Numbered from the stretch's first letter, positions 27,871-38,115 are shown. The stretch: DNA of 55,415 nucleotides from Hymenobacter terrestris (GCF_013377905.1 NZ_JABKAV010000021.1:1-55415), one strand, 5' to 3'. Notes: generated by a model from the sequence alone, not told the origin. A program made the numbers and translations.

Positions 27871-29262
27871 ATGAAACATTTTTCTAAACTTGCTTTCCTA
27901 CTCACTCTTGGCCTCGCGCTCGGCTCGTGCGACAAGTTCGTAGACGACCTGAGCGTTGATCCCAACAACCCGAGCAACGTTGACGCGACCAATACGCTGC
28001 AAGGCGTAATTGTGGCCGACGCGCTGGTACACGAGGCCGAAGCGGCTCGGCTGTCCGGCATCTGGACGGCCCAGTTCACTGGGTCGATAGCTCAGTATAT
28101 TCCGCTCAACAATTACAACGTTACGTCGGGCAATTTCGACGACATCTGGGATACGTCTTACTACGGCGTTGTTGCTCAGGCTCGCATCACGGCCGCCAAC
28201 GCCGAAGCGGCCGGGGTATTCCGCCTGCAGGGCGTCGCCCAAATTCTGGAAGCCCACATGATTGGTACGCTGACGTCGTTGTTCGGCGATATTCCGTACC
28301 GGGAAGCGGTAGACCGTGCTCAGTTCCCGCAGCCTGCCTTCGACCCGCAGCCGCAGATCTACGACGATCTGCAGAAAGCACTGGATGTGGCCATTGCCAA
28401 CCTAGGTAAATCGGGTGGTATTCCGGCTGCGCAGGACATCTTCTTTGCTGGCAGCGCCCCAAAGTGGGCGGGGGTCGCTAACACGCTGAAAGCCCGCTAT
28501 TACCTGCAGACTAAAAATTACGCGGCGGCCCGTACGGCGGCTCAGTCGGGTATATCGTCGCCGGCCAACAGCATGATTATGCCCCACTTGGATGCTAGCG
28601 GCGGCCAGAACGTCTATTTCCAATTCACCGTGAACGAGCGGGGAGGCTATCTAACCGCTACGAACTCGTATGCCGCTCAGCTGCTCGACCCCGCCCGTGC
28701 GGGTATGGCAAATAACCGTAATACGGCCGCCACAGATGAATCAGCCCGATTCGACTATTACTTCACGGCGGCCCCAACTGGCACAACTAATTATGGCCTC
28801 CAAGAAGGAGAAGGCTTCAGTGCGCCAGATGCATCGTTCCCATTGGTGACGTATGTGGAGAACCAGCTCATTATAGCTGAGGCTTCCGCCATTCTGAACA
28901 GCAGCGGGGACAATGCTACTGCCTTAACTGCCCTTAACAACGTTCGGGCCGCGCTACAGGCTCAGTATGCTGGCAGCACGTATGCTCCCTACACCCTGGC
29001 CACTTTGCCCGGCACCGGCACCGACAACGCTAAGCTACTACGCGAGATTCGCACGGAGCGCTACCTGACCTTCATTGGTCAGATTGGTGCTTTCAACGAT
29101 GCCCGTCGCACCAACAACGCGTTGGGTCTGCCGCTCAAGACGTCCGGCGCGCCGTCTCTGCCACAGCGCTTCCTGTATCCACAGAGTGAAATCAACACCA
29201 ACCGCAACCAGGTGCCTAGCCCCCTGCCCGGTTTGTTTGACCAAACTCCTGTGAACAAGTAG
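27871..29262 (+). CDS. SusD-family surface lipoprotein (second)
   Basis: 463 residues. Signal MKHFSKLAFLLTL with lipobox LGSC (Cys20), followed by DKFVDDLSVDPNNPSN. TPR helices (ARITAANAEAAGVFRLQGVAQ, MIGTLTSLFGDIPYREAVD) and the family 2 ending IRTERYLTFIGQIGAFNDARRT then LPQRFLYPQSEIN mark it as SusD-like. It starts 29 bases after susC2 and is the last gene before a 28-bp terminator hairpin, so this locus is a plain two-gene pair without a third lipoprotein. Confidence 0.94.
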   Translation: MKHFSKLAFLLTLGLALGSCDKFVDDLSVDPNNPSNVDATNTLQGVIVADALVHEAEAARLSGIWTAQFTGSIAQYIPLNNYNVTSGNFDDIWDTSYYGVVAQARITAANAEAAGVFRLQGVAQILEAHMIGTLTSLFGDIPYREAVDRAQFPQPAFDPQPQIYDDLQKALDVAIANLGKSGGIPAAQDIFFAGSAPKWAGVANTLKARYYLQTKNYAAARTAAQSGISSPANSMIMPHLDASGGQNVYFQFTVNERGGYLTATNSYAAQLLDPARAGMANNRNTAATDESARFDYYFTAAPTGTTNYGLQEGEGFSAPDASFPLVTYVENQLIIAEASAILNSSGDNATALTALNNVRAALQAQYAGSTYAPYTLATLPGTGTDNAKLLREIRTERYLTFIGQIGAFNDARRTNNALGLPLKTSGAPSLPQRFLYPQSEINTNRNQVPSPLPGLFDQTPVNK

Positions 29263-29301
29263 CACTAACCAGCCAGTTTAGCCGCTGACTGAAAAGCTAT
29301 T

Positions 29302-29361
29302 TGAGTAGCCCAACAAAAAAGCTCCAACCGTATGGTTGGAGCTTTTTTGTTGGGCTACTCA
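29302..29361. terminator. 28-bp perfect bidirectional hairpin
   Basis: 29302-29329 is the exact reverse complement of 29334-29361 with loop GTAT. The inner stem GCTCCAACC is flanked by A6/T6 so it can terminate both the SusCD operon and the convergent SDR; a further 13 bp (TGAGTAGCCCAAC) outside the T tract also pair. Confidence 0.9.
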
Positions 29362-29394
29362 TCGGAGTAAGCAGGTCAGTTTTACATGCACCTT

Positions 29395-30129
29395 TTAGGC
29401 CGTCATCAATTCATCAATCCGCAGCACTACCTCCGACCCCAGATCGGGCTGTTGCAGCCACGCCATGATGCGGCCAGCTACTTCGGCCGGCTGGCGCAGC
29501 TGGCCCTGCTGGTGGAAATCGGCAAATTTGGCGGCTTCGCTGAAATCATGGGCGTCGGCCGAGCGGATATGCTCTTGCATGGGTGTATCGAGGATGCCGG
29601 GCGAGAGGCTGCGGATACGGACGCCGCTGCCGCGCAACTCCTGCTCGTGCTGGGCCGTGCGTGAGAGAGCATCTAGAGCGGCTTTGGAGGCCGAGTAGGC
29701 TCCCCAACCGTCGACGGGCCGTTGGGCCGCGCCACTGCTGATATTGAGGATGGTGCGGGGCAACTCGCGGCCCTGATAGGCGCTCAGGAAGGTATTCATC
29801 AGCATGGCCGGGGCCAGCAGATTTATGTCGAACACAAATTCGAAGTGCTCATTGGTCTGCTCACCCAGGTAGCCGATTTCGCCCAGCACGGCGGCATTAT
29901 TGATGAGGGTGAGACTAGTAGCATCGGGGAAGCGGGCAAACACCTTGTGCAGGTTGTGCTGCACAGCCGGCAAGTCCGAGAGGTCGAGGGGCTGGTGCTG
30001 GTACCGCTCGTGCTGAACGGTAGCGTGGCGGCAGATGCCGATAACGGTGGTGTCGGGCCGCGCTAGGGCGGCTTCGGCCAGTGCCCGGCCCAGGCCCCGG
30101 CTGGCGCCAGTGATGAGGTAGTAATGCAT
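29395..30129 (-). CDS. Short-chain dehydrogenase (sepiapterin/benzil reductase-like)
   Basis: 244 residues, cytoplasmic NAD(P)H-dependent oxidoreductase. Glycine motif TGASRGLG at residues 7-14, LINNAAVLG, the active-site Ser in LNISSGAAQ and the YSASK Tyr/Lys pair are all present. The spacing and the ending SPGILDTPMQEHIR resemble sepiapterin reductase-like and benzil reductase-like SDRs. Start ATG 30129 directly before HYYLITGAS. Converges with susD2 through a shared terminator; hslU lies upstream on the same strand, 158 bases away, with an imperfect inverted repeat between them, so co-transcription is uncertain. Confidence 0.9.
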   Translation of the reverse strand: MHYYLITGASRGLGRALAEAALARPDTTVIGICRHATVQHERYQHQPLDLSDLPAVQHNLHKVFARFPDATSLTLINNAAVLGEIGYLGEQTNEHFEFVFDINLLAPAMLMNTFLSAYQGRELPRTILNISSGAAQRPVDGWGAYSASKAALDALSRTAQHEQELRGSGVRIRSLSPGILDTPMQEHIRSADAHDFSEAAKFADFHQQGQLRQPAEVAGRIMAWLQQPDLGSEVVLRIDELMTA

Positions 30130-30287
30130 GAGGGGAAATAGTGAGAGGGTGAAATGGTGAGTGCCGTTCAGCGCACCCAGTCTCCGCAGTAGTTACGCGG
30201 GGACCGAAGGTGGCGTTGAACGGCACGCATCATTTCAGCATTAGCGAAGTACCTGAACGGCATTCACCCTATTACCTCATCACTTCA

Positions 30288-31703
30288 TCATAGAATATAC
30301 TGGCTCAGGTCGCGGTTGCGTACCATGTCATTCAGGCGCTCCTCCACCAAGGCACGGTCGATGAGGATGCGGGCGTTGGCGCCGATTTTGTCGGGCACGT
30401 CGAAGAGGATGTCGTTGAGCAGGCGGCTCATGACGGTGTGCAGGCGGCGGGCCCCGATGTTTTCCACTTCACTGTTGACTTCAAAGGCAATTTCGGCTAG
30501 GCGCTCCAGGGCCGCATCTTCAAAAGTCAGTTCTACATCTTCCGCTTTTAGCAACGCCTCGTACTGCTTTGTGAGGGCATTTTTGGGGTCTTTTAGAATC
30601 TGGTAGAAGTCGTCCTTGGTCAGGCTCTGGAGCTCGACGCGAATGGGGAAACGGCCCTGCAACTCGGGAATGAGGTCGGAGGGCTTGGCCACATGGAAGG
30701 CGCCAGCAGCAATGAACAGGATGTGGTCGGTGTTAACGATGCCGTACTTGGTGCTCACGGCCGAACCCTCTACAATGGGCAGCAGGTCGCGTTGCACGCC
30801 TTCGCGGCTCACGTCGGGGCCGCCGCCGCCCTTGCTGCTTTTGCTGGCTACCTTGTCGATTTCGTCGATGAAGATGATGCCCGAGTTTTCGGCGTGGCGT
30901 ACAGCCTCGTCCTTCACCTCGTCCATGTCGATGAGCTTGGCGGCCTCCTCGTCGAACAGCAGCTTGCGGGCCTCGGCCACCGTTACTTTGCGCTTGCGGG
31001 TTTTTTTGGGCATCATCGAGCCCAGCATGTCCTGGATACCGGCCATGCTGGCTTCATCCATGCCGCCGGGCGCGCCACCCATCACGCTGATGCCGCCCCC
31101 GCCCTGCTGTACCTGAATCTCAATTTTGCGGTCGTCGAGCTCACCATTCCGGATTTTCTCACGAAACCGCTCGCGGGTCCGCTCATTGAGTTCACTATCG
31201 GAATCGGGCATCTCACCAGAGCCGGTGGTAGTAGGGAAACCCAGGGCGGGCTTAGCTACGCCGGGTGCGCCGGTCACCGGCGGAATCAGGATATCTAGAA
31301 TGGCCTCCTCCACCAATTCGGCGGCCCGGGTTTTTACTTCCTCCTTTCGGCGGGTTTTCACCATATTCACCGACTGCTCCACCAGGTCGCGCACCATGCT
31401 CTCCACATCGCGGCCCACGTAGCCTACTTCGGTAAACTTGGAGGCCTCGACTTTCACGAAGGGCGAGCCGGAAATACCGGCCAAGCGGCGGGCAATTTCG
31501 GTTTTGCCCACGCCGGTCGAGCCGATCATGAGGATGTTGTTGGGCACAATTTCGTCGCGCATTTCGGGGGCGGCGCGCAGGCGGCGCCAGCGGTTGCGCA
31601 GGGCAATGGCCACGTGGCGCTTGGCCTCGTGCTGGCCGATGATGTACTTATCGAGTTCGACCACAATCTGGGCCGGGGTCAGAAATTCCGAGGATTCAAG
31701 CAT
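30288..31703 (-). CDS. hslU: HslU, ATPase subunit of the HslUV protease
   Basis: AAA+ unfoldase that feeds substrates to the HslV peptidase in the cytoplasm. 471 residues: the HslU opening [27 protein letters not shown] segment, Walker [10 protein letters not shown] (61-69), the intermediate domain (about 110-250, including a Gly/Pro-rich insert), Walker [10 protein letters not shown], sensor region FIAAGAF, and the C-terminal peptide ending SQYIL that docks into HslV. hslV is not within this window. ClpX shares the fold but the I-domain and C-terminus identify HslU. Confidence 0.95.
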   Translation of the reverse strand: MLESSEFLTPAQIVVELDKYIIGQHEAKRHVAIALRNRWRRLRAAPEMRDEIVPNNILMIGSTGVGKTEIARRLAGISGSPFVKVEASKFTEVGYVGRDVESMVRDLVEQSVNMVKTRRKEEVKTRAAELVEEAILDILIPPVTGAPGVAKPALGFPTTTGSGEMPDSDSELNERTRERFREKIRNGELDDRKIEIQVQQGGGGISVMGGAPGGMDEASMAGIQDMLGSMMPKKTRKRKVTVAEARKLLFDEEAAKLIDMDEVKDEAVRHAENSGIIFIDEIDKVASKSSKGGGGPDVSREGVQRDLLPIVEGSAVSTKYGIVNTDHILFIAAGAFHVAKPSDLIPELQGRFPIRVELQSLTKDDFYQILKDPKNALTKQYEALLKAEDVELTFEDAALERLAEIAFEVNSEVENIGARRLHTVMSRLLNDILFDVPDKIGANARILIDRALVEERLNDMVRNRDLSQYIL

Positions 31704-31746
31704 GTATGGAGGTACTGTTTGGAGGAGAGGCTGATATAATAACTCG

Positions 31747-31867
31747 TCATTCTGAGCATTCCGCGAGTTGAGCGGCGACGAAGGACCTTATTATGCCTGA
31801 GCCTTAGGGCATCTTCAGCGTTACATAGTCTTTCGTCGCCGCTCAGCTCGCGGAATACTCAGAATGA
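31747..31867. repeat. Long inverted repeat between hslU and porQ
   Basis: 31747-31782 and 31832-31867 are 36-base arms complementary except at two positions, starting TCATTCTGAG. The 49-base centre holds no gene. It belongs to the same group as the repeats at 33026, 38116, 40365 and 42382. Confidence 0.8.
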
Positions 31868-31886
31868 ACTTGTAGACAACAGTTAA

Positions 31887-32945
31887 CTATTGGGGCTGTT
31901 TCTTGAACAGCGAGTCGAGGCTACGAGAAACGGTAAAGTAATTAGCACCGCCCGAGGCGTGGTAGCCGGCATGCGTATAATCGAGCTGAAACTGACTGAT
32001 GCGCAGCATTACACCGAACGAAAAGCCGGCCCCACCCGCGGTGTTATCCAGGCGCAGCTCGCGGCGCTGGAGGTGGTTGTAGCCGACGCGTACGTTTAGG
32101 TTTTTACTAAGCAGTAGTTCGCCACCCACTGCGAAATGCCGCGCAATCTTGTCGCCCAGGCTCTTTTCAGGCTTTACCTCGTTGCCATTCTCGTCAATCT
32201 GGCCGCGCTGGCTGGGGTCGAGGTAAACGATGTCGAGCTGCTGCAGGTGATGGGCCGTGAGGGAAAACCGGAACGGCAGGTACTCGGGCTTAATGGATGC
32301 GCCCAACTGCACATCAAATGGCATCGGCTCCCGGTCGGCCCCGTCATAGGCCTTGAGTTGCACGCCGGCGTTACGCACCACCAAGCCTACGGTGAAATCG
32401 GCGGTGGGGTGCTTAAACAGGCCGCCTACATCAGCCAGAGCGGCGTACGAGTGGTTGCCGGCAATGCCCGAGCCAGCCAGTTTGAGCGTGCCACCCAGCG
32501 TGAACACGCCCGAGGTATAGGAATCGGAGAGGCTCAGGGCGTACTCATTCACTGTAAACCGGCCCAACGAATTACCGGCCGGATCGAACTGCTCGAAGTC
32601 GCCGTAGTTGAGGTAGGTTAACCCTACTCCTATCCGGCCGGCTTTGGCTGTGTTGAACACATATACAGCAGTGCTCTGCTTGATATCAGCCAGATAATCG
32701 ACAAAACCCAGGGCCAGCCGGCCGTCCATATCGGCGTTCAACAGGGCCGGGTTGGCATAGATCATGGTGCCATCGGCATCGCGCGACGAGGTATTGACGC
32801 CGCCCAAGCCAGCCAGCTTGGCGCTGGTAGGCAGGTTGAGGAAAGAGAAGACCCGCTGCCCCCCAATCTGAGCGCGCGCCGTGCCCAGCGTAAGGCCCGA
32901 AATGGCAAAAACAACGGCGGTGCGGCGTAGGAGTTGGTTCATCAA
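31887..32945 (-). CDS. porQ: Type IX secretion system protein PorQ
   Basis: 352 residues, an outer-membrane beta-barrel of the FadL-like PorV/PorQ type. Signal peptide ending TARAQ, then the PorQ opening GGQRVFSFLNLPTSAKLAGL and GGVNTSSRDADGTMIYANPALL, regular alternating strands and a terminal strand NYFTVSRSLDSLF. PorQ belongs to the attachment complex that handles cargo after T9SS translocation, alongside PorU, PorV and PorZ. Flanked on both sides by long inverted repeats, so probably transcribed alone. A second T9SS-type gene (36050) lies on the other side of lon. Confidence 0.9.
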   Translation of the reverse strand: MMNQLLRRTAVVFAISGLTLGTARAQIGGQRVFSFLNLPTSAKLAGLGGVNTSSRDADGTMIYANPALLNADMDGRLALGFVDYLADIKQSTAVYVFNTAKAGRIGVGLTYLNYGDFEQFDPAGNSLGRFTVNEYALSLSDSYTSGVFTLGGTLKLAGSGIAGNHSYAALADVGGLFKHPTADFTVGLVVRNAGVQLKAYDGADREPMPFDVQLGASIKPEYLPFRFSLTAHHLQQLDIVYLDPSQRGQIDENGNEVKPEKSLGDKIARHFAVGGELLLSKNLNVRVGYNHLQRRELRLDNTAGGAGFSFGVMLRISQFQLDYTHAGYHASGGANYFTVSRSLDSLFKKQPQ

Positions 32946-33025
32946 CGGTAAGATAAAGCAGTTCCCGGACAGGACGTTGCGGCGGCCGGATTTATTGTGC
33001 GACGTGGGTGATTCGATGCTGGAAG

Positions 33026-33122
33026 AACGTCATGCTGAGCTTGCCGAAGCATCTCTACCGCCTGTTGAATATACTATCACAACGAAGCGGTAGAGATGCT
33101 TCGGCAAGCTCAGCATGACGTT
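33026..33122. repeat. 36-bp perfect inverted repeat
   Basis: 33026-33061 is the exact reverse complement of 33087-33122 (AACGTCATGCTGAGC... arms), loop 25 bases, followed by a T run toward lon's 3' end. It may double as a lon terminator on the minus strand or a porQ promoter boundary. Confidence 0.85.
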
Positions 33123-33142
33123 TTTTTTGGCCTAACGCTTCC

Positions 33143-35647
33143 CTACTGCACTTCCACGCTCGGGCCTAACGGCGCAGGGGCTTCGTCGCGCACTATCAGT
33201 TTCATCGGGTGCGCCACCTGCTCATCGAGCAACGCCACGCGCAGCACGTCATCCACGCGGTCGGCGTAATGAATGGTGAGGCCCTGGAGATAGTGAGGGG
33301 CTATTTCGTCGATGTCCTTGCGGTTTTTGGGGCAGAGGATAATGTCCTTGATGCCGGCGCGGCGGGCGGCCAGGATTTTCTCCTTAATGCCGCCCACCGG
33401 CAGCACCTTGCCGCGCAGGGTTATTTCGCCCGTCATGGCCAGGTGGCTGCGGATTTTGCGCTGGGTGAACACCGAGGCAATGCTGGTGAAGATGGCAATG
33501 CCGGCGCTGGGGCCGTCTTTGGGCACGGCACCTTCGGGGAAGTGAATGTGCAGGTCGTATTGGTCGAAGAGGCGGTAATCGATGCCCAACTCGTCGGCGC
33601 GGCTGCGCAGGTAGCTCAGCGCGGTTACCGCCGATTCCTTCATCACGTCGCCAAGCTGGCCCGAGAGCGTGAGCTTGCCCCGGCCGCGGCTCAGCAGGCT
33701 TTCTATGAACAGAATGTCGCCACCCACGCTGGTCCAGGCCAGGCCCGTCACAACACCAGCCGTTTCGTTGTCCTGGTACTGGTCACGGTCGAAAATAGGC
33801 GCCCCGAGGATGCGCTTTACATCGGCGGGCTGCAGCGTGGCGGGGTAGCTTTCGTCCATGGCTTTGCTCTTGGCCACGTTGCGGACCAGCCCACCGAGCT
33901 TGCGCTCCAGACTGCGCACGCCGCTTTCGCGCGTGTAATCGTCAATCACGCGCTGCAGGGCGGCGGTGCTCACGGCGGCGTCTTTAGGACCGAGACCGTG
34001 CTCTTCGAGTAGCTTGGGCCAGAGGTGCTTTTTGGCAATCTGGCTTTTTTCCTCCAGCGTGTAGCCCGTCAGATCGATAATTTCCATCCGGTCGCGCAGA
34101 GCGGGCTGAATAGTGTCGAGCGAGTTGGCGGTGGCAATGAACAGCACCCGGCTCAGGTCGTACTCCACCTCCAGGTAGTTGTCGGTGAAGGTCGAGTTCT
34201 GCTCGGGGTCGAGCACTTCGAGCAGCGCCGAACTGGGGTCGCCGCGGAAATCGGAGGCCAACTTGTCAATTTCATCGAGTACGATAACCGGGTTGGCAGC
34301 GCCGGCCTTCTTAATCTGGGCGATAATACGGCCCGGCATGGCCCCCACGTAGGTTTTGCGGTGTCCCCGGATTTCGGCCTCGTCGCGCACGCCGCCTAAG
34401 CTCAGGCGGGCGTACTTGCGGCCCAGCGCCTTGGCAATGGATTTACCAAGGCTGGTTTTGCCCACGCCGGGCGGGCCGTACAGGCACAGAATCGGCGCTT
34501 TCAGGTCGTTTTTCAGTTTGAGCACTGCGAGATACTCGATGATGCGCGCCTTCACCTTCTCCATGCCGTAATGGTCCTGGTCGAGGATGCGCTGAGTACG
34601 CTTGAGGTTGAAGTTGTCCTTGGTGTACTCGCCCCACGGCAAATCGAGCAGGTACTCCACGTAATTCACGCTGATGGGATACTCCGCGGCCTGGGGGTTG
34701 AGGCGGGTGAGTTTATCGAGCTCTTTCTCGAAATGCTTGGCCACGGCTTCAGGCCACTTTTTACCCTTGGCTCGCTGGCGCAGCTTATCGGCGTCCTGCT
34801 CCGGCCCATCGAAGCCCAGCTCATCCTGCAGCACTTTTATCTGCTGGCGCAGGAAGTAGTCGCGCTGCTGCTGGTCGATGTCGGTGTGGACCTTGGTGTG
34901 GATTTCGCGCTTGATTTCCAAGTGCTGAATCTCCTTGAGCATCAGCTCCAGCAGCTTGGTACCGCGCTCCACGCCGTCGTTGGTTTCGAGGAGCTGCTGC
35001 TTCACGCTCACCTCCACATTGAGGTTAGACGACAGAAAATGCGTCAGAAAAGCCGGCGACTCGATGTTATCGAGCGCCACCTGAGCTTCCTGCGGGATTT
35101 CGGGGTTAAGCTTGAGCATGCGCGAAGCCGCCTCCTTAAGCGACGACACCAGCGCCTTGAGGCTCTTAGAGCTTTTGGCAGGAAACGCTTCGGGCGCATA
35201 GCTCACACGGGCCGTGAGATAGGGCGTGCTCTGGGTTTCCTCCTCAATTTTGAAACGCGACTGCCCCTGGATAATAATAGTCGTGTTGCCGTCGGGCAGC
35301 ACCAGCATCTTCAGAATGCGGGCCAGCGTGCCCACCTGGTACATATCGGCCAGCGTGGGGTCATCGGACTGGCCATTTTTCTGGGCAACCACGCCAATCA
35401 GCTTGTTGCCCTTGTAGGCCTTACGCACCAGCCGGATGCTCTTTTTGCGCGTTACGGTAACCGGCAGCACCACGCCCGGAAACAGCACCGTGTTGCGCAC
35501 TGGCAGCAGCGGTAGCACTTCCGGCTGCTCCCCGGGAGCCATTGGCTGGTCGGGGTCGGCGGCCACAATAGAAACCATTTCGGTGGAGTCGTCGGTCATC
35601 AGCAGTAACGAGGATAGAGAAGCGTTAGGCGGGATGGAATAGCTCAT
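33143..35647 (-). CDS. lon: Lon protease (endopeptidase La)
   Basis: ATP-dependent cytoplasmic protease for misfolded and regulatory proteins. 834 residues from the ATG at 35647 ([10 protein letters not shown]); a second ATG at 35599 ([10 protein letters not shown]) is also possible, while further upstream codons give a basic, Pro/Arg-rich extension unlike Lon and cross a TATTTTG promoter-like box. Domains: LON substrate-binding N-domain ([15 protein letters not shown]), coiled coil, AAA+ with Walker [12 protein letters not shown] near 390 and Walker [10 protein letters not shown] near 455, and the LonA proteolytic domain with Ser714 in KDGPSAG and Lys755 in GGIKEK. Confidence 0.95.
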   Translation of the reverse strand: MSYSIPPNASLSSLLLMTDDSTEMVSIVAADPDQPMAPGEQPEVLPLLPVRNTVLFPGVVLPVTVTRKKSIRLVRKAYKGNKLIGVVAQKNGQSDDPTLADMYQVGTLARILKMLVLPDGNTTIIIQGQSRFKIEEETQSTPYLTARVSYAPEAFPAKSSKSLKALVSSLKEAASRMLKLNPEIPQEAQVALDNIESPAFLTHFLSSNLNVEVSVKQQLLETNDGVERGTKLLELMLKEIQHLEIKREIHTKVHTDIDQQQRDYFLRQQIKVLQDELGFDGPEQDADKLRQRAKGKKWPEAVAKHFEKELDKLTRLNPQAAEYPISVNYVEYLLDLPWGEYTKDNFNLKRTQRILDQDHYGMEKVKARIIEYLAVLKLKNDLKAPILCLYGPPGVGKTSLGKSIAKALGRKYARLSLGGVRDEAEIRGHRKTYVGAMPGRIIAQIKKAGAANPVIVLDEIDKLASDFRGDPSSALLEVLDPEQNSTFTDNYLEVEYDLSRVLFIATANSLDTIQPALRDRMEIIDLTGYTLEEKSQIAKKHLWPKLLEEHGLGPKDAAVSTAALQRVIDDYTRESGVRSLERKLGGLVRNVAKSKAMDESYPATLQPADVKRILGAPIFDRDQYQDNETAGVVTGLAWTSVGGDILFIESLLSRGRGKLTLSGQLGDVMKESAVTALSYLRSRADELGIDYRLFDQYDLHIHFPEGAVPKDGPSAGIAIFTSIASVFTQRKIRSHLAMTGEITLRGKVLPVGGIKEKILAARRAGIKDIILCPKNRKDIDEIAPHYLQGLTIHYADRVDDVLRVALLDEQVAHPMKLIVRDEAPAPLGPSVEVQ

Positions 35648-36049
35648 GCGAGGCGAAAAGACGGGCAAAATAGAAGTCCGGGTGCCACAATGACAGGCTA
35701 GCTCCCGGACCCAGGCTCCTTTACGGCGGAGCTGTGCCGAAGGTATGGGTTGGGCAAGCGCCGTGCCACGGCCGCCTTTTGCCACATCGGCAGGAAGCCA
35801 TATGAGAGACTTGGGGAACTTGGGAGCTGAAGGGCCAGGGACCGGATGAAGTAAATGAACATCTTTTCGAGCGTGGCGAAGATTCCCGCGTTGTCTCAGA
35901 GCTACCATTGCAACGTCAACATGCAGGATTATTTACAGCGCCCGGAAGGACACTCTTCTAATCTTCACTTCCGGCACGTAAACAACCACATCGAAATTTT
36001 CCTATTTTTGATGCCGGCTCGCTGACCATTGCCAGCGCCTGTATTCCTT
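35648..36049. other. Divergent intergenic region lon/porE-like
   Basis: About 400 bases without a gene. It contains the lon leader with a TAnnTTG-like box (minus strand 35672-35666), a small hairpin CCGGAAG (35942-35948) / CTTCCGG (35968-35974), and the -7 box of the porE-like gene at 36003. Confidence 0.5.
36003..36010 (+). promoter_or_regulatory. -7 box TATTTTTG of the porE-like gene
   Basis: TATTTTTG matches TAnnTTTG and is identical to the lysS box. Transcription near 36017 leaves a leader of about 33 bases to the ATG at 36050. Confidence 0.5.
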
Positions 36050-38104
36050 ATGCTTCGAGTTGTCATTTTGTGTTTACTTGGCGGGTTGCTGCTGGGCTGT
36101 GGCTGGTCGGTACCGGCGAGTGCCCAGCAGAAGGCCCCGACCTATGCCCAGCGGCCCCTGTCGGCCAAAGTTATCCGCCAGCTGCGGGCCCGGCCCGATG
36201 CCACGCCACTGTTTCCGAACGTGAACCGGCTGGCATATTTTCGCGACAAAAAAGCCCTACGCGCCATTCAGCAGGCCGAAAAGCGCAAGAACTGGCCGGC
36301 GGCCCGCAACCTGCTCGAAACCTACGTGGGCCAGTTTGGCACCGAGAATTTCTACCGCGACACGCAGCTACTGTGGCGTCTGGGCCAGCTCTGGGACAAG
36401 GCTGGCGACGAGCAGCGGGCCCGCTCCTACTTCCGGCTCGCCCTCAAGCACCGCCGCCAGAGCCTGACCAAGGTGCAACAGTACTACGATTCGCTCGAAC
36501 AGAAGGAAACAGAACTGTACGTGCCCCTCAAAAAGTACTACGAGCTGGTGGAGTATCGCAAGAGCATTGCCACGTTCCGGCCGCCCAAAGGGGTGTACAC
36601 CAGCATGGGCGACGCCATAAACTCGAAAAAGGAGGACTACGGCCCCACGCTCAACACCGATTCCAACCTGCTGTACTTCACCTCGAAGCGCAAAACCCGC
36701 GGCCGCCTGCAGGAGGTTTCCGATGAGGACATCTACCTGTCGCGCCGCGAAAATGGCCTTTGGACCGAAGCCGAAGCACTGCCCAAACCCATCAACTCGG
36801 CCTACAACGAGGGTTCGGCCTGCATCAGCAAGGATGGCAAAACGCTGTACTTCGCCCGTTGCGAGTGTCCGACTTGCCAGGGCAACTGTGACCTGTATGA
36901 GGCGAACTTTCAGGACGGTAAATGGAGCATGCCCAAAAGCCTGGGCCCCGGCGTCAACTCTCCGGCCTGGGACTCGCAACCGACGCTTTCGCCGGGCGAG
37001 GATACGCTGTACTTCGCCTCTGACCGGCTCGGCGGCTTTGGCCTCTCGGATATCTGGTTTACGGTGAAGAATAAGGCCGGGCAGTGGACGGCGGCCCAGA
37101 ACATGGGGCCCGTTGTGAACACCCGCGAAAGTGAGGTGAGCCCGTTTTACCATCCGCTCTACCACGTGCTGTATTTTAGCTCGCGGGGGCAATTGCTCAA
37201 TTTCGGCGACTTTGACATCTATAAAACCTACCGCACGCGGAGCCGCTGGCAGGAACCCATCAACATCGGGCCGCTGGTGAACGGCAAGGGCTCGGAGTAC
37301 TACTTCACCATCGACGCCGATTCGAAGGACCTCTACTACGCCCGCTCCGAGCAAGCCGATATGAAGAACCTGGACCTCTACTCCTTCCCGCTGCCAATGG
37401 AGGCCCAGCCCACCGCCACCACGCACATCGAGGGCTCGCTCATCGACTCGGTGAGCCGCAAGCCGCTCAATGGCCTAGTCAGCATCATCGACACCGATAA
37501 CGGGATTGAGGTGGCCAGCAAGTACCTGCGCGACGATGGCTCCTTCGATTTCGACCTCATGGAAGGCTCGCACTACGTCATGCTGATTCAGAGCCCCGAC
37601 TTTTTCAGCGTCGAGAAAAGCTTTGCGCTGAAGAACGACACGGTATTTCAGCTCATGACCAACGCCATCGACTATCAGCTGCCGATGGTGTTCCAGAACA
37701 TCGAGTTCGACCAGGACAAGGCCAACATCCGGCCGACCATGTACCCTACCCTCGACCGGATTGCCACTTTCCTCGTCGACCACCCCACGTTCCGGCTCAA
37801 CATTGCGGGCCACACCGACAGCCGCGGCGACATTGACTTCAACCTGAAATTGTCGCAGGACCGCGCCGAGGCCATCCGCCGCTACATTGAGCAGAAAGGC
37901 AAGCTGCCACCCAACCGCGTAGAGAGCATGGGCTACGGCAGCGAAAAGCCCCTCAAAGAGGAAAAAAACCGCGAAGACGCCCGCACCAACCGCCGCGTGG
38001 AGTTCCGCGTCGTCAAGCCGGCCGGCGACGAGCAGTTCAAAGCCGACCCCGCTCCGACCGGCAAACCCGAGCCCAAACCAGCTGGCGGGGATGACGGGTG
38101 GTAG
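36050..38104 (+). CDS. PorE-type OmpA protein (TPR, beta-propeller, CRD, OmpA)
   Basis: 684 residues from ATG 36050 (MLRVVILCLLGGLLLGCGWS; LLGC could be a lipobox, or the signal may be cut after PASAQ). Order of parts: TPR-like helices (about 45-160), a PD40-type beta-propeller (about 185-440) with repeats such as GPTLNTDSNLLYFTSKR and DEDTLYFASDR-like blades, a carboxypeptidase-regulatory-like domain (about 450-540, HIEGSLIDSVSRKPLNG) and an OmpA peptidoglycan-binding domain (FDQDKANIRPTMYPTLDRIA, AGHTDSRGD, NRRVEFRV). This is the architecture of the T9SS component PorE. Other Bacteroidota OmpA proteins share it, so the equivalence is likely, not proven. Confidence 0.8.
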   Translation: MLRVVILCLLGGLLLGCGWSVPASAQQKAPTYAQRPLSAKVIRQLRARPDATPLFPNVNRLAYFRDKKALRAIQQAEKRKNWPAARNLLETYVGQFGTENFYRDTQLLWRLGQLWDKAGDEQRARSYFRLALKHRRQSLTKVQQYYDSLEQKETELYVPLKKYYELVEYRKSIATFRPPKGVYTSMGDAINSKKEDYGPTLNTDSNLLYFTSKRKTRGRLQEVSDEDIYLSRRENGLWTEAEALPKPINSAYNEGSACISKDGKTLYFARCECPTCQGNCDLYEANFQDGKWSMPKSLGPGVNSPAWDSQPTLSPGEDTLYFASDRLGGFGLSDIWFTVKNKAGQWTAAQNMGPVVNTRESEVSPFYHPLYHVLYFSSRGQLLNFGDFDIYKTYRTRSRWQEPINIGPLVNGKGSEYYFTIDADSKDLYYARSEQADMKNLDLYSFPLPMEAQPTATTHIEGSLIDSVSRKPLNGLVSIIDTDNGIEVASKYLRDDGSFDFDLMEGSHYVMLIQSPDFFSVEKSFALKNDTVFQLMTNAIDYQLPMVFQNIEFDQDKANIRPTMYPTLDRIATFLVDHPTFRLNIAGHTDSRGDIDFNLKLSQDRAEAIRRYIEQKGKLPPNRVESMGYGSEKPLKEEKNREDARTNRRVEFRVVKPAGDEQFKADPAPTGKPEPKPAGGDDGW

Positions 38105-38115
38105 CGGTGGGATAG

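Noticed and set aside
30130..30287. Imperfect inverted repeat GTGCCGTTCA / TGAACGGCAC between the SDR and hslU
   Set aside because: Short and isolated; does not match the arms of the five long inverted repeats and gives no clear terminator.
35648..35908. N-terminal extension of Lon by 87 residues
   Set aside because: Extension is basic and Pro-rich, unlike any Lon N-domain, and crosses the likely promoter.
36368..37426. 352-codon minus-strand frame inside the porE-like gene
   Set aside because: Shadow of a GC-rich coding frame; the plus strand has clear TPR, propeller and OmpA motifs.
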